Shown: piece after piece, positions 7,528-16,925 of the stretch
Layout: the number at the start of each line of letters is the position of its first letter
How positions within the stretch are numbered: the first letter of the stretch is position 1
Source of the DNA: Saprospira sp. CCB-QB6
GTDB taxonomy: Bacteria > Bacteroidota > Bacteroidia > Chitinophagales > Saprospiraceae
Direction: 5' to 3'
DNA: 64,000 nt
Assembly: GCF_028464065.1 (NCBI RefSeq)
Contig: NZ_CP116808.1
Span: 2,819,501-2,883,500 of the forward strand
Translations under genes and position numbers: made by a program
The notes under the pieces: model-generated
What the model saw: the letters and a program-made list of their open reading frames with translations, nothing else
Databases searched by the model: none
Told to the model about the DNA's origin: nothing

Positions 7528-9435
7528 ATGATTGCACTAGCTGGAATTATTGTTTTGGGAATTTTGGCCCAATGGGTGGCTTGGCGACTGCGCCTGCCCG
7601 CTATCCTTCCTCTGATTTTGATCGGCCTTTTAGTTGGCCCTATCGCAGAAATCTGGACTGGCCACAAGTTTATTGAACCCGTTTTTGATTATCTCTTTGA
7701 AGCGAATGGCAAAGAGCTTTTGCTGGACGAACATGGTAATCCTCAAGGCAATGGAGGACTTTTCCCCTCTGATGTGCTTTTCTGGTTTGTCTCTCTGGCC
7801 ATTGGCGTGATCCTCTTTGAAGGAGGACTTACCCTAAACCGGCATGAGGTGACGGGGGTGGGACCCGCCATCGGTAAATTGGTAACCTTAGGTTCTGCTA
7901 TTACCTTTATTGGGGCAGGCTTGGCCGCTAAGTTTATCATTGGTCTCCCTTATGATATCGCCTTTCTTTTCGGAAGCTTGGTTATTGTTACTGGCCCCAC
8001 CGTAATTGCGCCTATTTTGCGCAATGTGCCTTTGCGGCGAAATATCTCTACGGTCCTTAAATGGGAAGGGATCCTCATCGACCCCATTGGGGCTTTGGTG
8101 GCCGTTTTGGTCTTTGACTTTATTATCTCGCATGAGTCAGAAGGCTCTTTTGGAATAGAAGCCTTTAAGGAGTTTATGGGAATTATCTCGGTAGGCTTTA
8201 CTTTTGGTATCGGTACGGGCTTTAGCTTTTATCAATTGCTCAAAAGAGATATGATCCCACATTATTTATTGAATGTGGTTTCTTTGGCCCTAGTGCTAGG
8301 CGCTTTTGCCCTTTCCGATATCGTGGTGCACGAGTCGGGCCTATTGACCGTAGTGGTAATGGGAATGACCCTAGCCAATCTCAAAGTACCTCACTTTAAG
8401 GAGCTGCTTTATTTTAAAGAGTCTTTGACGGTCCTCCTGATTTCTATTCTTTTTATTGTCCTTTCCGCCAATATTGATGGCGAACAATTACTCTTATTGG
8501 CCGATTGGCGCTATTGGGCACTCTTTGCCGTGGTGGTTTTGGTCCTTCGCCCCCTTTCTGTTTTTGCCTCTACCGCCAAAGGTGGCCTAGATCTTAGAGA
8601 AAAGCTCTTTATCTCTTGGGTGGGCCCCCGCGGAATCGTGGCCGCAGGTATCGCCTCTCTCTTTGGATTAAAACTAGCCAATTATGGTTATGAAGAGGCC
8701 GAACTAATTACGCCCCTAGTCTTTATGATCGTTATGGGAACCGTTCTGCTCAATGCCACTACGGCCCGCCTTGTGGCCAAGTTGCTAGGCGTTACCCTAC
8801 AACAATCTAATGGGCTACTAATCGTTGGGGCGAACCCCGGTGCTCGCCTGATCGCCAACTACTTGCAAAATCATGGTCGACATGTAGTCTTGGTAGACCG
8901 CTCCCCAACTTTGGTCCAAGAAGCCCAAGATATGGGCCTCAAAGCTATCGAACAAGATATTATTGAGGGCAATTTGGAGGAAGAACTGGAACTACTCGAT
9001 ATGGGCTATTTGCTGGCGCTTACGCCTAGTACAGCCGTTAACGAGGTGGCTTGCAAACGATATAAAGAAGTTTTTGGAGAGAATGGCACCTTCCGCATCG
9101 TCTCTCAGGCCGAAAGTCAAGGCCAAACGGAATTAGCCGATGAAGCCGCCTTTGATATCAAAACAGATTATATCAACTTCTTGGAAACGGCCCGAGATTA
9201 CCCGCATATTCGAGAGCATGCTCTCGAATCTCAGGAGCAATTTGAGCAAATTTGCCAGCTTAGTTGCCGCAATACTATCCCGCTCTTTATTCTTAAACCC
9301 GATGGCAATTTCCATTTTGTGCGGGCCAACCAACCCCAAAATGAACAGATAGAAGCAGGGGATACCCTGATCTATATGGGCAAGGAAATCGAAGCGCCCA
9401 CCACCGAAATGGTCGAGGAACTCGAAGAAGCTTAG
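7528..9435 (+). CDS. Cation/proton antiporter (CPA1-like) with C-terminal TrkA-N domain
   Basis: I start at the ATG at 7528 (635 residues); a TTG two codons upstream is also open. About 12-13 membrane helices fill residues 1-415. The helix near 150-165 carries TGPTVIAPILR in the position of the TDP motif of classical CPA1 exchangers. After the membrane part a Rossmann fold starts at about 433 (GANPGARLIANYL, then VVLVDRSP) and belongs to the TrkA-N/RCK type, followed by a TrkA-C-like end. The protein should exchange Na+ or K+ for protons in the cytoplasmic membrane with nucleotide-dependent control. A terminator follows at 9460. Confidence 0.9.
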   Translation: MIALAGIIVLGILAQWVAWRLRLPAILPLILIGLLVGPIAEIWTGHKFIEPVFDYLFEANGKELLLDEHGNPQGNGGLFPSDVLFWFVSLAIGVILFEGGLTLNRHEVTGVGPAIGKLVTLGSAITFIGAGLAAKFIIGLPYDIAFLFGSLVIVTGPTVIAPILRNVPLRRNISTVLKWEGILIDPIGALVAVLVFDFIISHESEGSFGIEAFKEFMGIISVGFTFGIGTGFSFYQLLKRDMIPHYLLNVVSLALVLGAFALSDIVVHESGLLTVVVMGMTLANLKVPHFKELLYFKESLTVLLISILFIVLSANIDGEQLLLLADWRYWALFAVVVLVLRPLSVFASTAKGGLDLREKLFISWVGPRGIVAAGIASLFGLKLANYGYEEAELITPLVFMIVMGTVLLNATTARLVAKLLGVTLQQSNGLLIVGANPGARLIANYLQNHGRHVVLVDRSPTLVQEAQDMGLKAIEQDIIEGNLEEELELLDMGYLLALTPSTAVNEVACKRYKEVFGENGTFRIVSQAESQGQTELADEAAFDIKTDYINFLETARDYPHIREHALESQEQFEQICQLSCRNTIPLFILKPDGNFHFVRANQPQNEQIEAGDTLIYMGKEIEAPTTEMVEELEEA

Positions 9436-9459
9436 GCCATAAATTTACTGCAGTACGAT

Positions 9460-9494
9460 AAAGACAGTCTCTGTTTAGGGACTGTCTTTTTTTT
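9460..9494 (+). terminator. Rho-independent terminator of the antiporter gene
   Basis: AAGACAGTC pairs with GACTGTCTT across a ten-base loop and is followed by eight or more T. Confidence 0.88.
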
Positions 9495-9606
9495 GGGGCC
9501 TCCTGCCTGCGGCAGGCGCTACGCTTCAGGGCTCGCTATTCGCTCGGCCCTGCGGCCTGACGGCCTTGGTCTGCGGCTGCGCCGCCCCCTTTCGCATCGC
9601 TAGGCC
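9495..9606 (+). repeat. GC-rich modular repeat, subtype B (copy R3)
   Basis: It starts GGGGCCTCCTGCC, has GGCGCTACGCTTC, the CTCGCTATTCGCTCGGCCC block and several GGCC-stem hairpins, and ends CGCATCGCTAGGCC. It begins directly at the T run of the antiporter terminator. Confidence 0.85.
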
Positions 9607-9610
9607 GATA

Positions 9611-9811
9611 CTGTGGGGTGAAACCCACAGCAAATGTGGTATTGCTTCGCAATCTTTTTATGGAATGCGGGTTAAAACCCGCATGGATTTAAATCTTTTG
9701 GCCTTAAAACTGGCTATTTTCCTCTAATATATGGGCTGAAGGTTTTAACCTTCGGCCCATTTCATTAGGTCTAGCATAGCCTCCCTTCTTGCTGTGGGTT
9801 TTAACCCACAG
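9611..9811 (+). repeat. Cluster of four GGTTTTAACC-type palindromes
   Basis: Four palindromes lie in a 201-base stretch: CTGTGGGGTGAAACCCACAG (9611-9630), ATGCGGGTTAAAACCCGCAT (9665-9684), GGCTGAAGGTTTTAACCTTC around 9735-9754, and CTGTGGGTTTTAACCCACAG (9792-9811). The first two carry the core as (G)GTTAAAACC or a variant and the last two as GGTTTTAACC, the same 2+2 order as in the 218-bp array at 56.6-57.3 kb. It looks like a diverged solo unit of that array. Confidence 0.8.
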
Positions 9812-10190
9812 GCCTATATGATATAAATTTTACCCCCTAAATCTGTCATCCCCTCCTGTGAGGGGATTTGTATTTAGTGGCGGCTGCTTTTTCTGGATGC
9901 TCTGGGAGCTGCAGCTTAAAAGCCACAAGACCTGAAAACCGAATGCTTTCGCCTATCTCCAATGAAGCAGGGGCTTTTAAGCTCCTGCGGCGAACAAAAT
10001 GATGGCCCAACAAGATTGGCTGCGGCCTTTAGGCTGCAGAAATAGTGATTTTGCCCCCAATTGTTAGGGAGTTGTTAAAAATGAAAATAATGTAACAAAA
10101 TCAAAAAAGGTAAAAGTTATGTCTGGGACCTAACTGGCTAGGTAAAAAACATAACTGGTTGTATAAAAAGGGGGTAGATTGGATCTAGAG
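9812..10190. other. Non-coding tract with several small hairpins
   Basis: No credible gene is seen. It contains imperfect hairpins such as ATCCCCT/AGGGGAT near 9850-9870 and GCAGG/CCTGC near 9967-9987. A two-tier hairpin spans 10116-10155, with GTTATGT pairing ACATAAC outside and ACCTA pairing TAGGT inside. These may be decayed repeats or a structured leader. Confidence 0.4.
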
Positions 10191-10331
10191 GCGGCGAAGC
10201 CGCCGGCTGAGGGATGGAGAGGGTGGCCCATAGGGCCAGACCGAGCAAAAATGCGCAGCATTTTTTGCGAAGGGCCGAGCGAGCAGCGAGCCCGGAACAG
10301 CCCGACCCGCCCGGCAGGGCGGGGCAGCCCC
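10191..10331 (-). repeat. GC-rich modular repeat, subtype A (copy R4)
   Basis: On the minus strand it runs GGGGCTGCCCCGCCCTGCC, GGGCGGGTCGGGCTGTTCC, the CTCGCT(G)CTCGCTCGGCCC block, GGTCTGGCC and TCCATCCCTCAGCC, closing with a GGCGGC hairpin. Confidence 0.85.
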
Positions 10332-10485
10332 AGAAAAAAAACTAAAAAATTCTAAATTGTTTAGAAACCAAAGGAAAAGTTAAGGTAAACTAGTTTAGTT
10401 GGCTTAATTTTTGTCTTTAAGAAATTAGTTTTTAATGGTTTAGTGAAAGGTTTTTTTCAATACAAAAGAGTTAAACAACTCGATC

Positions 10486-10521
10486 AAAGCGATTCGGTGG
10501 CCTCCCGAATCGCTTTTTTTT
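10486..10521 (+). terminator. Orphan strong terminator upstream of the C1 peptidase
   Basis: AAGCGATTCGG pairs perfectly with CCGAATCGCTT across a seven-base loop and is followed by eight T. No protein gene ends in front of it. It may end a small RNA transcribed from 10332-10485, or act as an attenuator for the peptidase gene that starts 34 bases later. Confidence 0.8.
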
Positions 10522-10554
10522 GTCTACTTTTCTATCTTAAGGGGCATTTTTTAA

Positions 10555-11790
10555 ATGATCATCAAATTAGGAACAACTATGACGTATAGATGGACGGCCC
10601 TTTCGCTTTTTATTTGGGCCTTGTTGAGCTGCTCGACAATCTACGCTCAGGAGAATACCAAGCTGAGCAATAAGAAGGATGGGGGCTATGTTTTTACGCT
10701 CCTCAATGATATCGAGGCAACGGAAGTGCAGAATCAGAATCGCACGGGGACTTGTTGGAGTTTTTCGGCTCTTTCATTTTTTGAGTCGGAATTACTTCGG
10801 ATGAAAAAGGGCAAGCACAACCTTTCTGAGATGTATATTGCTCGTCGGGCTTATTTGGATAAGGCTGTGAACTATGTGCGGATGCATGGCCACTTTAACT
10901 TTGGGCCAGGTGGTGCTTTTCATGATATTCCCCACGTTATTAAGCGTTATGGAATTGTGCCTCAGGAGGTTTATCAGGGCTTGGAGTATGGGATGGACAG
11001 TCATAACCACTCGGAGTTGAACAACATCTTGGAAGCGATGGTCAAAGAAGTGATTAAGGCGCCGCAGAAAAAGCTTACGCCCTCATGGAAAAAGGCTTTT
11101 AATGGGGTTTTAGATGCTTATTTGGGTGAGGTACCAGAGGAATTTGAGTATCAGGGCAAGACCTATACGCCGGAGTCTTATGCTAAAGAATTGGGTTTAG
11201 ATATGGATGATTATGTGGTGATTACCTCATTCACGCATCATCCGTTTTATGAGTCATTTGTGTTAGAGATTCCCGATAACTGGGCTTTTGGTTCTACTTA
11301 TAATGTTCCTTTGGATGAGCTTGTAGAGATTACCAACAATGCTTTGGAAAATGGTTTTGGAGTAGCTTGGGCTAGTGATGTATCGGAGAAAGGCTTTTCT
11401 TATCGCGATGGTTTGGCTATTGTGCCCAAGGATGAGCGCACGATTCAAATCAAGGGGAGAGACAACCGCAACTTTAGTGATGCGGGAGCAGAGAAAATTG
11501 GTTCTGCCTTTGATGAGCCCGTAGAAGAGTTGGCTATTACGCAGGAAATGCGTCAAGAAGCCTTTGACAACTACGAAACAACAGATGATCATGGCATGCA
11601 CTTTACGGGGATGGTAGAAGATCAGCGAGGGACCAAATACTACATTGTGAAAAACTCTTGGGGGAAAACCAATGATTGCGATGGGTATTTTTATGCTTCA
11701 GAGGCATTTTTCCGTTATAAAACCACCAATATTATGGTGCATAAGGACGGGATTCCCAAAAAGATCAAGAAGAAACTAGGCATCAAATAA
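10555..11790 (+). CDS. Secreted C1B (bleomycin hydrolase/aminopeptidase C-like) cysteine peptidase
   Basis: The 411-residue product has a signal sequence; the real start may be the second ATG at 10579 (MTYRW), which begins closer to the hydrophobic segment WTALSLFIWALLSC. The papain triad is visible with numbering from the first ATG: Cys67 in TGTCWSFSALSFFESELLR, His349 in GMHFTGM, Asn367 in VKNSWG, and the oxyanion Gln61 in NQNRTG. The large insert between Cys and His and the overall length match the bleomycin-hydrolase branch rather than plain papains. A signal peptide implies periplasmic or surface action, unlike the cytosolic classical members. Confidence 0.9.
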   Translation: MIIKLGTTMTYRWTALSLFIWALLSCSTIYAQENTKLSNKKDGGYVFTLLNDIEATEVQNQNRTGTCWSFSALSFFESELLRMKKGKHNLSEMYIARRAYLDKAVNYVRMHGHFNFGPGGAFHDIPHVIKRYGIVPQEVYQGLEYGMDSHNHSELNNILEAMVKEVIKAPQKKLTPSWKKAFNGVLDAYLGEVPEEFEYQGKTYTPESYAKELGLDMDDYVVITSFTHHPFYESFVLEIPDNWAFGSTYNVPLDELVEITNNALENGFGVAWASDVSEKGFSYRDGLAIVPKDERTIQIKGRDNRNFSDAGAEKIGSAFDEPVEELAITQEMRQEAFDNYETTDDHGMHFTGMVEDQRGTKYYIVKNSWGKTNDCDGYFYASEAFFRYKTTNIMVHKDGIPKKIKKKLGIK

Positions 11791-11813
11791 AAGCTGCTTA
11801 GCGGAAGAGAATA

Positions 11814-11845
11814 GGGGCTCGAGCAATTTTGCTCGGGCCTTTTTT
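11814..11845 (+). terminator. Rho-independent terminator of the C1 peptidase gene
   Basis: GGC-TC-GAGC pairs with GCTC-G-GGCC across an AATTTT loop and is followed by six T. Confidence 0.8.
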
Positions 11846-12061
11846 GGGTTTAAAAAGTTTGTTTTGCCTAGTACTAGGCCTTAAATCGCATTTAAAAAAA
11901 AGGGGGGGCTTTTGCAAGCCCTAATAGTTTTGCTAAATTTGCCAACTGATAAAACAGGCATTTGGACCTGAGTATCTGTACTAAACAATTAATTTAGCAT
12001 CCCTCAAACCTGCAAAACGCTAGTATTTTTGCTAGATCATTGATTTTGCCAAACCAAAAAG

Positions 12062-15000
12062 ATGAATAATTTTAAGTTTTTGAACAACCTCATGGGTTGG
12101 CTGATGTTTGCTGTGGCCGCCACAGTCTACCTACTTACGGCCGAGCCCACAGGCAGTCTTTGGGATTGTGGTGAGTTTATTTCTGCCGCCTACAAATTGG
12201 AGGTAGTTCACCCTCCTGGAGCGCCTTTATTCTTAATGATTGGGCGCATGTTTGCCTTTGTGGCCGATACTTTTTCTGTCGATAAGGCCAATATTGCCTA
12301 TGCCCTGAATGCGATGTCGGGTTTATCTACGGCTGCTTTGGTTTTATTCATTTTTTGGTCGACCACCATTTTGGCCAAGCTCAGTTTGTTGGGCCATCGG
12401 GAGCAGGTGAGTAGCATGGGCGACAAGCTCGCTATTCTAGGAGCTGGCGTTGTGGCTGCACTATCTACTACCTTTGCTACCTCTGTTTGGTTTTCTGCCG
12501 TAGAAGGGGAGGTGTATGCCATGTCTTCGGGCTTTACGGGCCTAGTTATTTGGGCTGCTTTGCGCTGGTATGTTACAGACAATGCTCGTTCTGATCGCTG
12601 GTTGGTCTTTATTGCCTACATGATTGGCTTGTCTATCGGAGTACATTTGTTGAGTTTGCTCGTGATTCCCTTTATTGCGCTTTTGTTTTACTACAAAAAG
12701 AGCCAGGTTCGGGAAACCGAGTTTAGCAGCAATATGATGTTTACTGTTTTGGCTTTTGCGATCCTTGTTGGGGTACAGTTTATCTCTACTTTTCCCGTTT
12801 GGTTGCATGTACTCTTTGCTTTAGCCGTGCCTGCTATTTATTTGTATTCGGCTTTTCAGGCACCTCAGCAGGAGCGTAAAATCTGGTTGAATATGGGGCT
12901 CTCTTTTGGGATTGGCTTTGCGATTCTGATGTTTATGCAGGCCCTATTTATACCCAAATTACCTGAGTTTGCTGCTGGCTTTGACTTTACTTTTGTCAAT
13001 AACTTTGGCCTTCCTTTGGGCAGTGGAATGATCTTTTTTGTCCTTCTCTTGATTGGTCTAGTTGCTGGCGGAATCTACTACGCACAAAGCAAAAAGAACT
13101 ACTATTTACAGATGGGCGTAATGATGTTCGCCGTGGCTTTGATGGGTTTTTCTACCTATTCTTCTATTGTTATTCGGGCTGCAGCCAATACGCCAATCAA
13201 CATGAACAAGCCTTCTGACCCTTATAGCTTGTTATCTTATATCAACCGGGAACAATATGGAGAGCGCCCGCTTTCTTTTGGTCCTCACTTCGCCGCCGAG
13301 AACATTGGCTATGAAGCAGGCGATAAGGTATATCGTCCTGTAGAAAAAGGCAATGGTTTCCGCTATGAGGTAGTTGCTGAGAAAGGGGGGTACAAATACA
13401 AGAAGTCGGACCAAATGCTTTTCCCTCGTTTGGGACATATGGATGAGGCGCGCAAAGCTCAGTATCGCCGTTGGCTTAAGCTTGGACCCAACGAAAAGCC
13501 CGACATGAACAACAACCTAGATTTCTTCTTCCGCTATCAAGTAGGCTGGATGTATTTCCGCTACTTTATGTGGAACTTTGCGGGGCGTCAAAACGCAAAG
13601 CAAGGCTTCTATGAAGATGATCCGACCAAAGGAAACTGGATTTCTGGCATTGGTCCTCTAGATGGTATGCGCTTGATTCCGCAGTCTAATTTGCCTGAAT
13701 CAAGAAGCCAAGATAAAGGCCGCAATACTTATTATCTATTGCCCCTTATTTTTGGTCTTATCGGTTTGGTTTTCCATATCCGCAGACGTCCACAAGATGC
13801 CCTAGCTTTGGGTATTCTTTTCCTCGTAACAGGTTTGGCGATTATCGTCTTCTCGAATCAGCCTCCTAGTGAGCCCCGTGAGCGAGATTATGTACTCGTT
13901 GGTTCTTTCTTTACTTTCTGTATGTGGATTGGCCTAGCTGTTCCCGCTATTTATAGCGAACTCAAACGCTTTATGGGCCAAGGACAGGCTGGCGCGGGTA
14001 TCGCCCTTGCCCTAGTGGTTACAGCACCTATTATCATGGGCTTTGAAAACTGGGATGACCACTCTAGAGCTAGACATACTGGTGCACGCGATTATGCAAC
14101 TAACTTCCTCATGTCTTGCGCACCTAATGCCATTATCTTTACTTATGGAGATAATGATACTTATCCGCTTTGGTATGCCCAGGAAGTAGAAGGCATCCGT
14201 ACGGACGTGCGAGTTGTCAACTTTAGTCTTTTGGCCGTAGATTGGTATATTGACCAATTGCGCAGAACGATGAATGAGTCGCCTGCTATTGCCATGACTA
14301 TTTCTGAGGCCGCTTATCGAGGCACTTCCAGAAATGCCCTACCTATTCAAGCTTCTGGTCGCCCCATGAATTTGGTGGATGCCGTTCGCTTTATGGGCGA
14401 AAATCACCCTTCAGGCCAAGCACCTAGTTTTGTGCCTACCGATAATATCGTGATTCCAGTTGATAAGGCTGCCGTAAGAGCCAATAAGGCCGTATCTTCT
14501 ACAATTCCCGATGAGCAAATTGTTGATCAAATTAACTTAAAGCTTAGTAAACGCCTGGTCTTTAAGGATGAGATTGCCCTTTTGGATATCGTTGGAACCA
14601 ATATGGCCAATGGCTGGACTCGCCCCATCTATTTTGCAGTAACCGTTCGCCCCGAAAAATTGGGTAGCTTTAAGGATTACCTACAAATGGAAGGTATGGC
14701 GCTCCGCATTGTTCCCATTAAAACAACTAGCGCCAACTCTTATGCTGGTGCTATGGGCATGGGCCGTATCGAGCTAGATAGCATGTACCGCAATGTAGTT
14801 GAACGTTTCAATTGGGGTGGTTTTGACCAATATGAGATGTTTGTAGACGAAAGCTATGCTCCTAGTGTGCAAACTACGCAGTTTGCTATGCTTCGCCTCG
14901 CTAGAGAATTGGCTGAGGCTGGCGATAAGGAAAGAGCTGTGAAGGTGCTAGACAAACTATTCGAAGGCTTCCCTCACATGAACTTCCCACTAGATGAGGG

Positions 15001-15571
15001 CTACACTAGACTCCAAGCGCTAGAAATGTACACCAATCTCCAAGCTGGCGAAAAGGCTGTTCCTCACCTTAAGGACCTTAGCCTTACCCTAGCCGATAAA
15101 ATGAGCTATTATGCACAGTTTGTCGCTCCCCTCAGCCTTGGCGAATTTGCCCGAGATTTTGGTACCCTACAACAGCAATCCGATCAGAAGAAGAACCAAT
15201 TGAACCAATTGGTGCAGATGATGAACCAAGCCGCTGAAAATAGCCCACAAAAACAACAGCTTTATCAGCAGGCCGTACAACTGAACAATGAAGTAGAACA
15301 AATGGAGGCCCAAAAAGATGCTTTGCTCAGAACTACGGATAATCCAGAAATGGCTACCGTATTTAGCGATGAACTCTCTTTGGCTATCTCGCAAAGCAAT
15401 TTGGTTAAACGCCTAGCTGGCCAAATTGGTAACCAAGAGTTACTCAATACCTACAATGATCTCTTTACGCCTTTCGGCTTTGAGCCAGCTTCAGCTAGCA
15501 ATGCGCCTGCTCCTCAAACTGCCCCTGAGCCAGAAGATGAAGCTCCAAAATCTATCTCTGTAGATTCTTAA
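12062..15571 (+). CDS. DUF2723 membrane protein, probable protein O-glycosyltransferase
   Basis: The 1169-residue product has a DUF2723 N-terminal domain: after the first helix the luminal/periplasmic loop reads SLWDCGEFISAAYKLEVVHP (32-51), with acidic residues Asp35 and Glu38 placed like the catalytic loop of GT-C glycosyltransferases. About twelve membrane helices extend to residue 650 (the later NQPPSEPRERDYV loop is also conserved). A large soluble C-terminal part (650-1169) follows, with a Q-rich coiled coil at about 1035-1085 and a Pro/Ala/Glu tail. DUF2723 proteins resemble the eukaryotic TMEM260 O-mannosyltransferase and are candidates for the general O-glycosylation of periplasmic proteins in Bacteroidota. 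Glycosyl transfer is inferred from family relationship, not shown here. Confidence 0.9.
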   Translation: MNNFKFLNNLMGWLMFAVAATVYLLTAEPTGSLWDCGEFISAAYKLEVVHPPGAPLFLMIGRMFAFVADTFSVDKANIAYALNAMSGLSTAALVLFIFWSTTILAKLSLLGHREQVSSMGDKLAILGAGVVAALSTTFATSVWFSAVEGEVYAMSSGFTGLVIWAALRWYVTDNARSDRWLVFIAYMIGLSIGVHLLSLLVIPFIALLFYYKKSQVRETEFSSNMMFTVLAFAILVGVQFISTFPVWLHVLFALAVPAIYLYSAFQAPQQERKIWLNMGLSFGIGFAILMFMQALFIPKLPEFAAGFDFTFVNNFGLPLGSGMIFFVLLLIGLVAGGIYYAQSKKNYYLQMGVMMFAVALMGFSTYSSIVIRAAANTPINMNKPSDPYSLLSYINREQYGERPLSFGPHFAAENIGYEAGDKVYRPVEKGNGFRYEVVAEKGGYKYKKSDQMLFPRLGHMDEARKAQYRRWLKLGPNEKPDMNNNLDFFFRYQVGWMYFRYFMWNFAGRQNAKQGFYEDDPTKGNWISGIGPLDGMRLIPQSNLPESRSQDKGRNTYYLLPLIFGLIGLVFHIRRRPQDALALGILFLVTGLAIIVFSNQPPSEPRERDYVLVGSFFTFCMWIGLAVPAIYSELKRFMGQGQAGAGIALALVVTAPIIMGFENWDDHSRARHTGARDYATNFLMSCAPNAIIFTYGDNDTYPLWYAQEVEGIRTDVRVVNFSLLAVDWYIDQLRRTMNESPAIAMTISEAAYRGTSRNALPIQASGRPMNLVDAVRFMGENHPSGQAPSFVPTDNIVIPVDKAAVRANKAVSSTIPDEQIVDQINLKLSKRLVFKDEIALLDIVGTNMANGWTRPIYFAVTVRPEKLGSFKDYLQMEGMALRIVPIKTTSANSYAGAMGMGRIELDSMYRNVVERFNWGGFDQYEMFVDESYAPSVQTTQFAMLRLARELAEAGDKERAVKVLDKLFEGFPHMNFPLDEGYTRLQALEMYTNLQAGEKAVPHLKDLSLTLADKMSYYAQFVAPLSLGEFARDFGTLQQQSDQKKNQLNQLVQMMNQAAENSPQKQQLYQQAVQLNNEVEQMEAQKDALLRTTDNPEMATVFSDELSLAISQSNLVKRLAGQIGNQELLNTYNDLFTPFGFEPASASNAPAPQTAPEPEDEAPKSISVDS

Positions 15572-15590
15572 GGCTTCCCCGATACAAACA

Positions 15591-15624
15591 AAAAAGCCGG
15601 TCTCCTTAGAGACTGGCTTTTTTT
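15591..15624 (+). terminator. Rho-independent terminator of the DUF2723 gene
   Basis: AAAAGCC-G-GTCTC pairs with GAGAC-T-GGCTTTT across CTTA and runs into T. Confidence 0.87.
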
Positions 15625-15657
15625 ATGGCCCTATAAGATCTGTTCTACTGCAGTTTT

Positions 15658-15790
15658 TGGGCCTGCGGCCAGCTATGCTGCGCCGCTAAATTCATGAGAG
15701 TTGAAACCCTCATTTATATATTATTGCTGCAGTGGGTTTTAATCTACCGAAACGGCTTTGCGCAATGTTGGGCCAAATGGTCCTTCTGCG
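15658..15790. repeat. Decayed intergenic repeat with GGTTNAAACC palindromes
   Basis: The stretch begins GGGCCTGCGGCC, holds ATGAGAGTTGAAACCCTCAT (15694-15713) and CAGTGGGTTTTAATCTACC, and ends near TTGGGCC. It looks like the degenerate remains of a GC-rich element plus nested palindromes. Confidence 0.5.
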
Positions 15791-15818
15791 CTTTGCTCCT
15801 TATGCTTCATCAGATGAA

Positions 15819-16346
15819 TTAGTCACTTACTTCATCAAGATAGATGCTTTGGCTTGTGTTGTTTTTATCTGGATTTAAGCAGTAGTAATAGGCCGTGTCT
15901 GCCAAATCAAAGAAGCCATATTCATAGAGGTTAAATCTAAAGGAAGATTTATTATTACCATAATGAAATGCCTTTATCTTTCCTTCATGAAGTAACTGTA
16001 TTTCATTACTCCAAGCCTTTTTTATAACGAGATCCCCCTTTTGAGCCATGGCCCAGAAGGCATGGGTCTCATCGGGCAAAGCAATTTGTTTAGGGCTACC
16101 CAAAGAGTCTATCACAATAAAACGATGCTGAGCAGAGCTGCTCTTTTTAGCTAGTAATGTCCCTTTAAAGTGAATTTGCTGAATCACTAGCTGCTCACAA
16201 CTCTCCTTACCCATAAAGCCCCAATAGCCCATTAAGGCTAAAATAATGAAGATGATAAAAGAGCCGATAGTGATGGCTCGATGAATGAATGGAATTAGAC
16301 TAGACAGCCATTTTATTAGGGTGGATAGTGGCTTGAATAGGGGCAT
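15819..16346 (-). CDS. Hypothetical single-pass membrane protein
   Basis: The 175-residue product has a basic N-terminus and one strong membrane helix at about 25-47 (ITIGSFIIFIILALMGYWGF). The remaining 125 residues are probably extracytoplasmic and beta-rich. No motif is recognised. The frame is clean with an ATG start, and codon use resembles the neighbours, so I accept it as a gene. It lies 59 bases downstream of the lipoprotein gene at 16406 on the same strand and could share its transcript. Confidence 0.65.
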   Translation of the reverse strand: MPLFKPLSTLIKWLSSLIPFIHRAITIGSFIIFIILALMGYWGFMGKESCEQLVIQQIHFKGTLLAKKSSSAQHRFIVIDSLGSPKQIALPDETHAFWAMAQKGDLVIKKAWSNEIQLLHEGKIKAFHYGNNKSSFRFNLYEYGFFDLADTAYYYCLNPDKNNTSQSIYLDEVSD

Positions 16347-16405
16347 AAACTTAGGCGTTAAAAGGGGGGCTGAAAATGTAAATTTATAGGATTTGGGGCC
16401 TTGGC

Positions 16406-16831
16406 CTAATCGGCAATTAAGTCGGCGGATAAAATAACCTCAGCCATTTCTTTGGGCATATCAAAGTTGCCAACGACCACTTCTTTCTTTGTGTACTGGA
16501 TCTTGAACCACTTGCCCTTAAGTTCGGGATTCCCAGCCCAACCCTGATTGTCCATATTCGCTTGGTCTTCGGGGACTTCTTGCGCAAATTGGTAGTTGCT
16601 GGCCTCATTGCCCCAAAATTGCATGATTTCCCCAGCTCGGTCTTCAAAAAGATATAGAGAGGCATCTGCTGCCAGCTCAAAGTTGATAAATTTAAACTCG
16701 CCAGTCTGAATTTTTGGTCCATCTGCTTGCTGACTGCTGTCTGTGGTCTCCATTTTAGCTGCATCCTCTCCACCTGCACAGGCAGTAAACAAAAATGCCA
16801 TTAGGGCCAAATATAAAATAGATCGTTTCAT
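16406..16831 (-). CDS. Small predicted lipoprotein
   Basis: The 141-residue product starts with a lipoprotein signal (residues 1-18, lipobox LFTAC, then AGGED). The mature protein is acidic, with an alternating pattern (EFKFINFELAADASLYLFEDR) and no recognised domain. It is probably an exported lipid-anchored protein of unknown role. It lies upstream of the membrane protein at 15819. Confidence 0.72.
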   Translation of the reverse strand: MKRSILYLALMAFLFTACAGGEDAAKMETTDSSQQADGPKIQTGEFKFINFELAADASLYLFEDRAGEIMQFWGNEASNYQFAQEVPEDQANMDNQGWAGNPELKGKWFKIQYTKKEVVVGNFDMPKEMAEVILSADLIAD

Positions 16832-16925
16832 TCTCTTTAAGGTATTAAGTGATAAATAGTAGTGTACTCAAGATAAGGATTTAAAGAGCAGGGCTGGCCT
16901 TTGGTCCAAAATAAAATCTATGCCC

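Noticed and set aside
12024-12031. TATTTTTG as promoter of the DUF2723 gene
   Set aside because: The -7 match is isolated; no TTTG is found 19-21 bases upstream.
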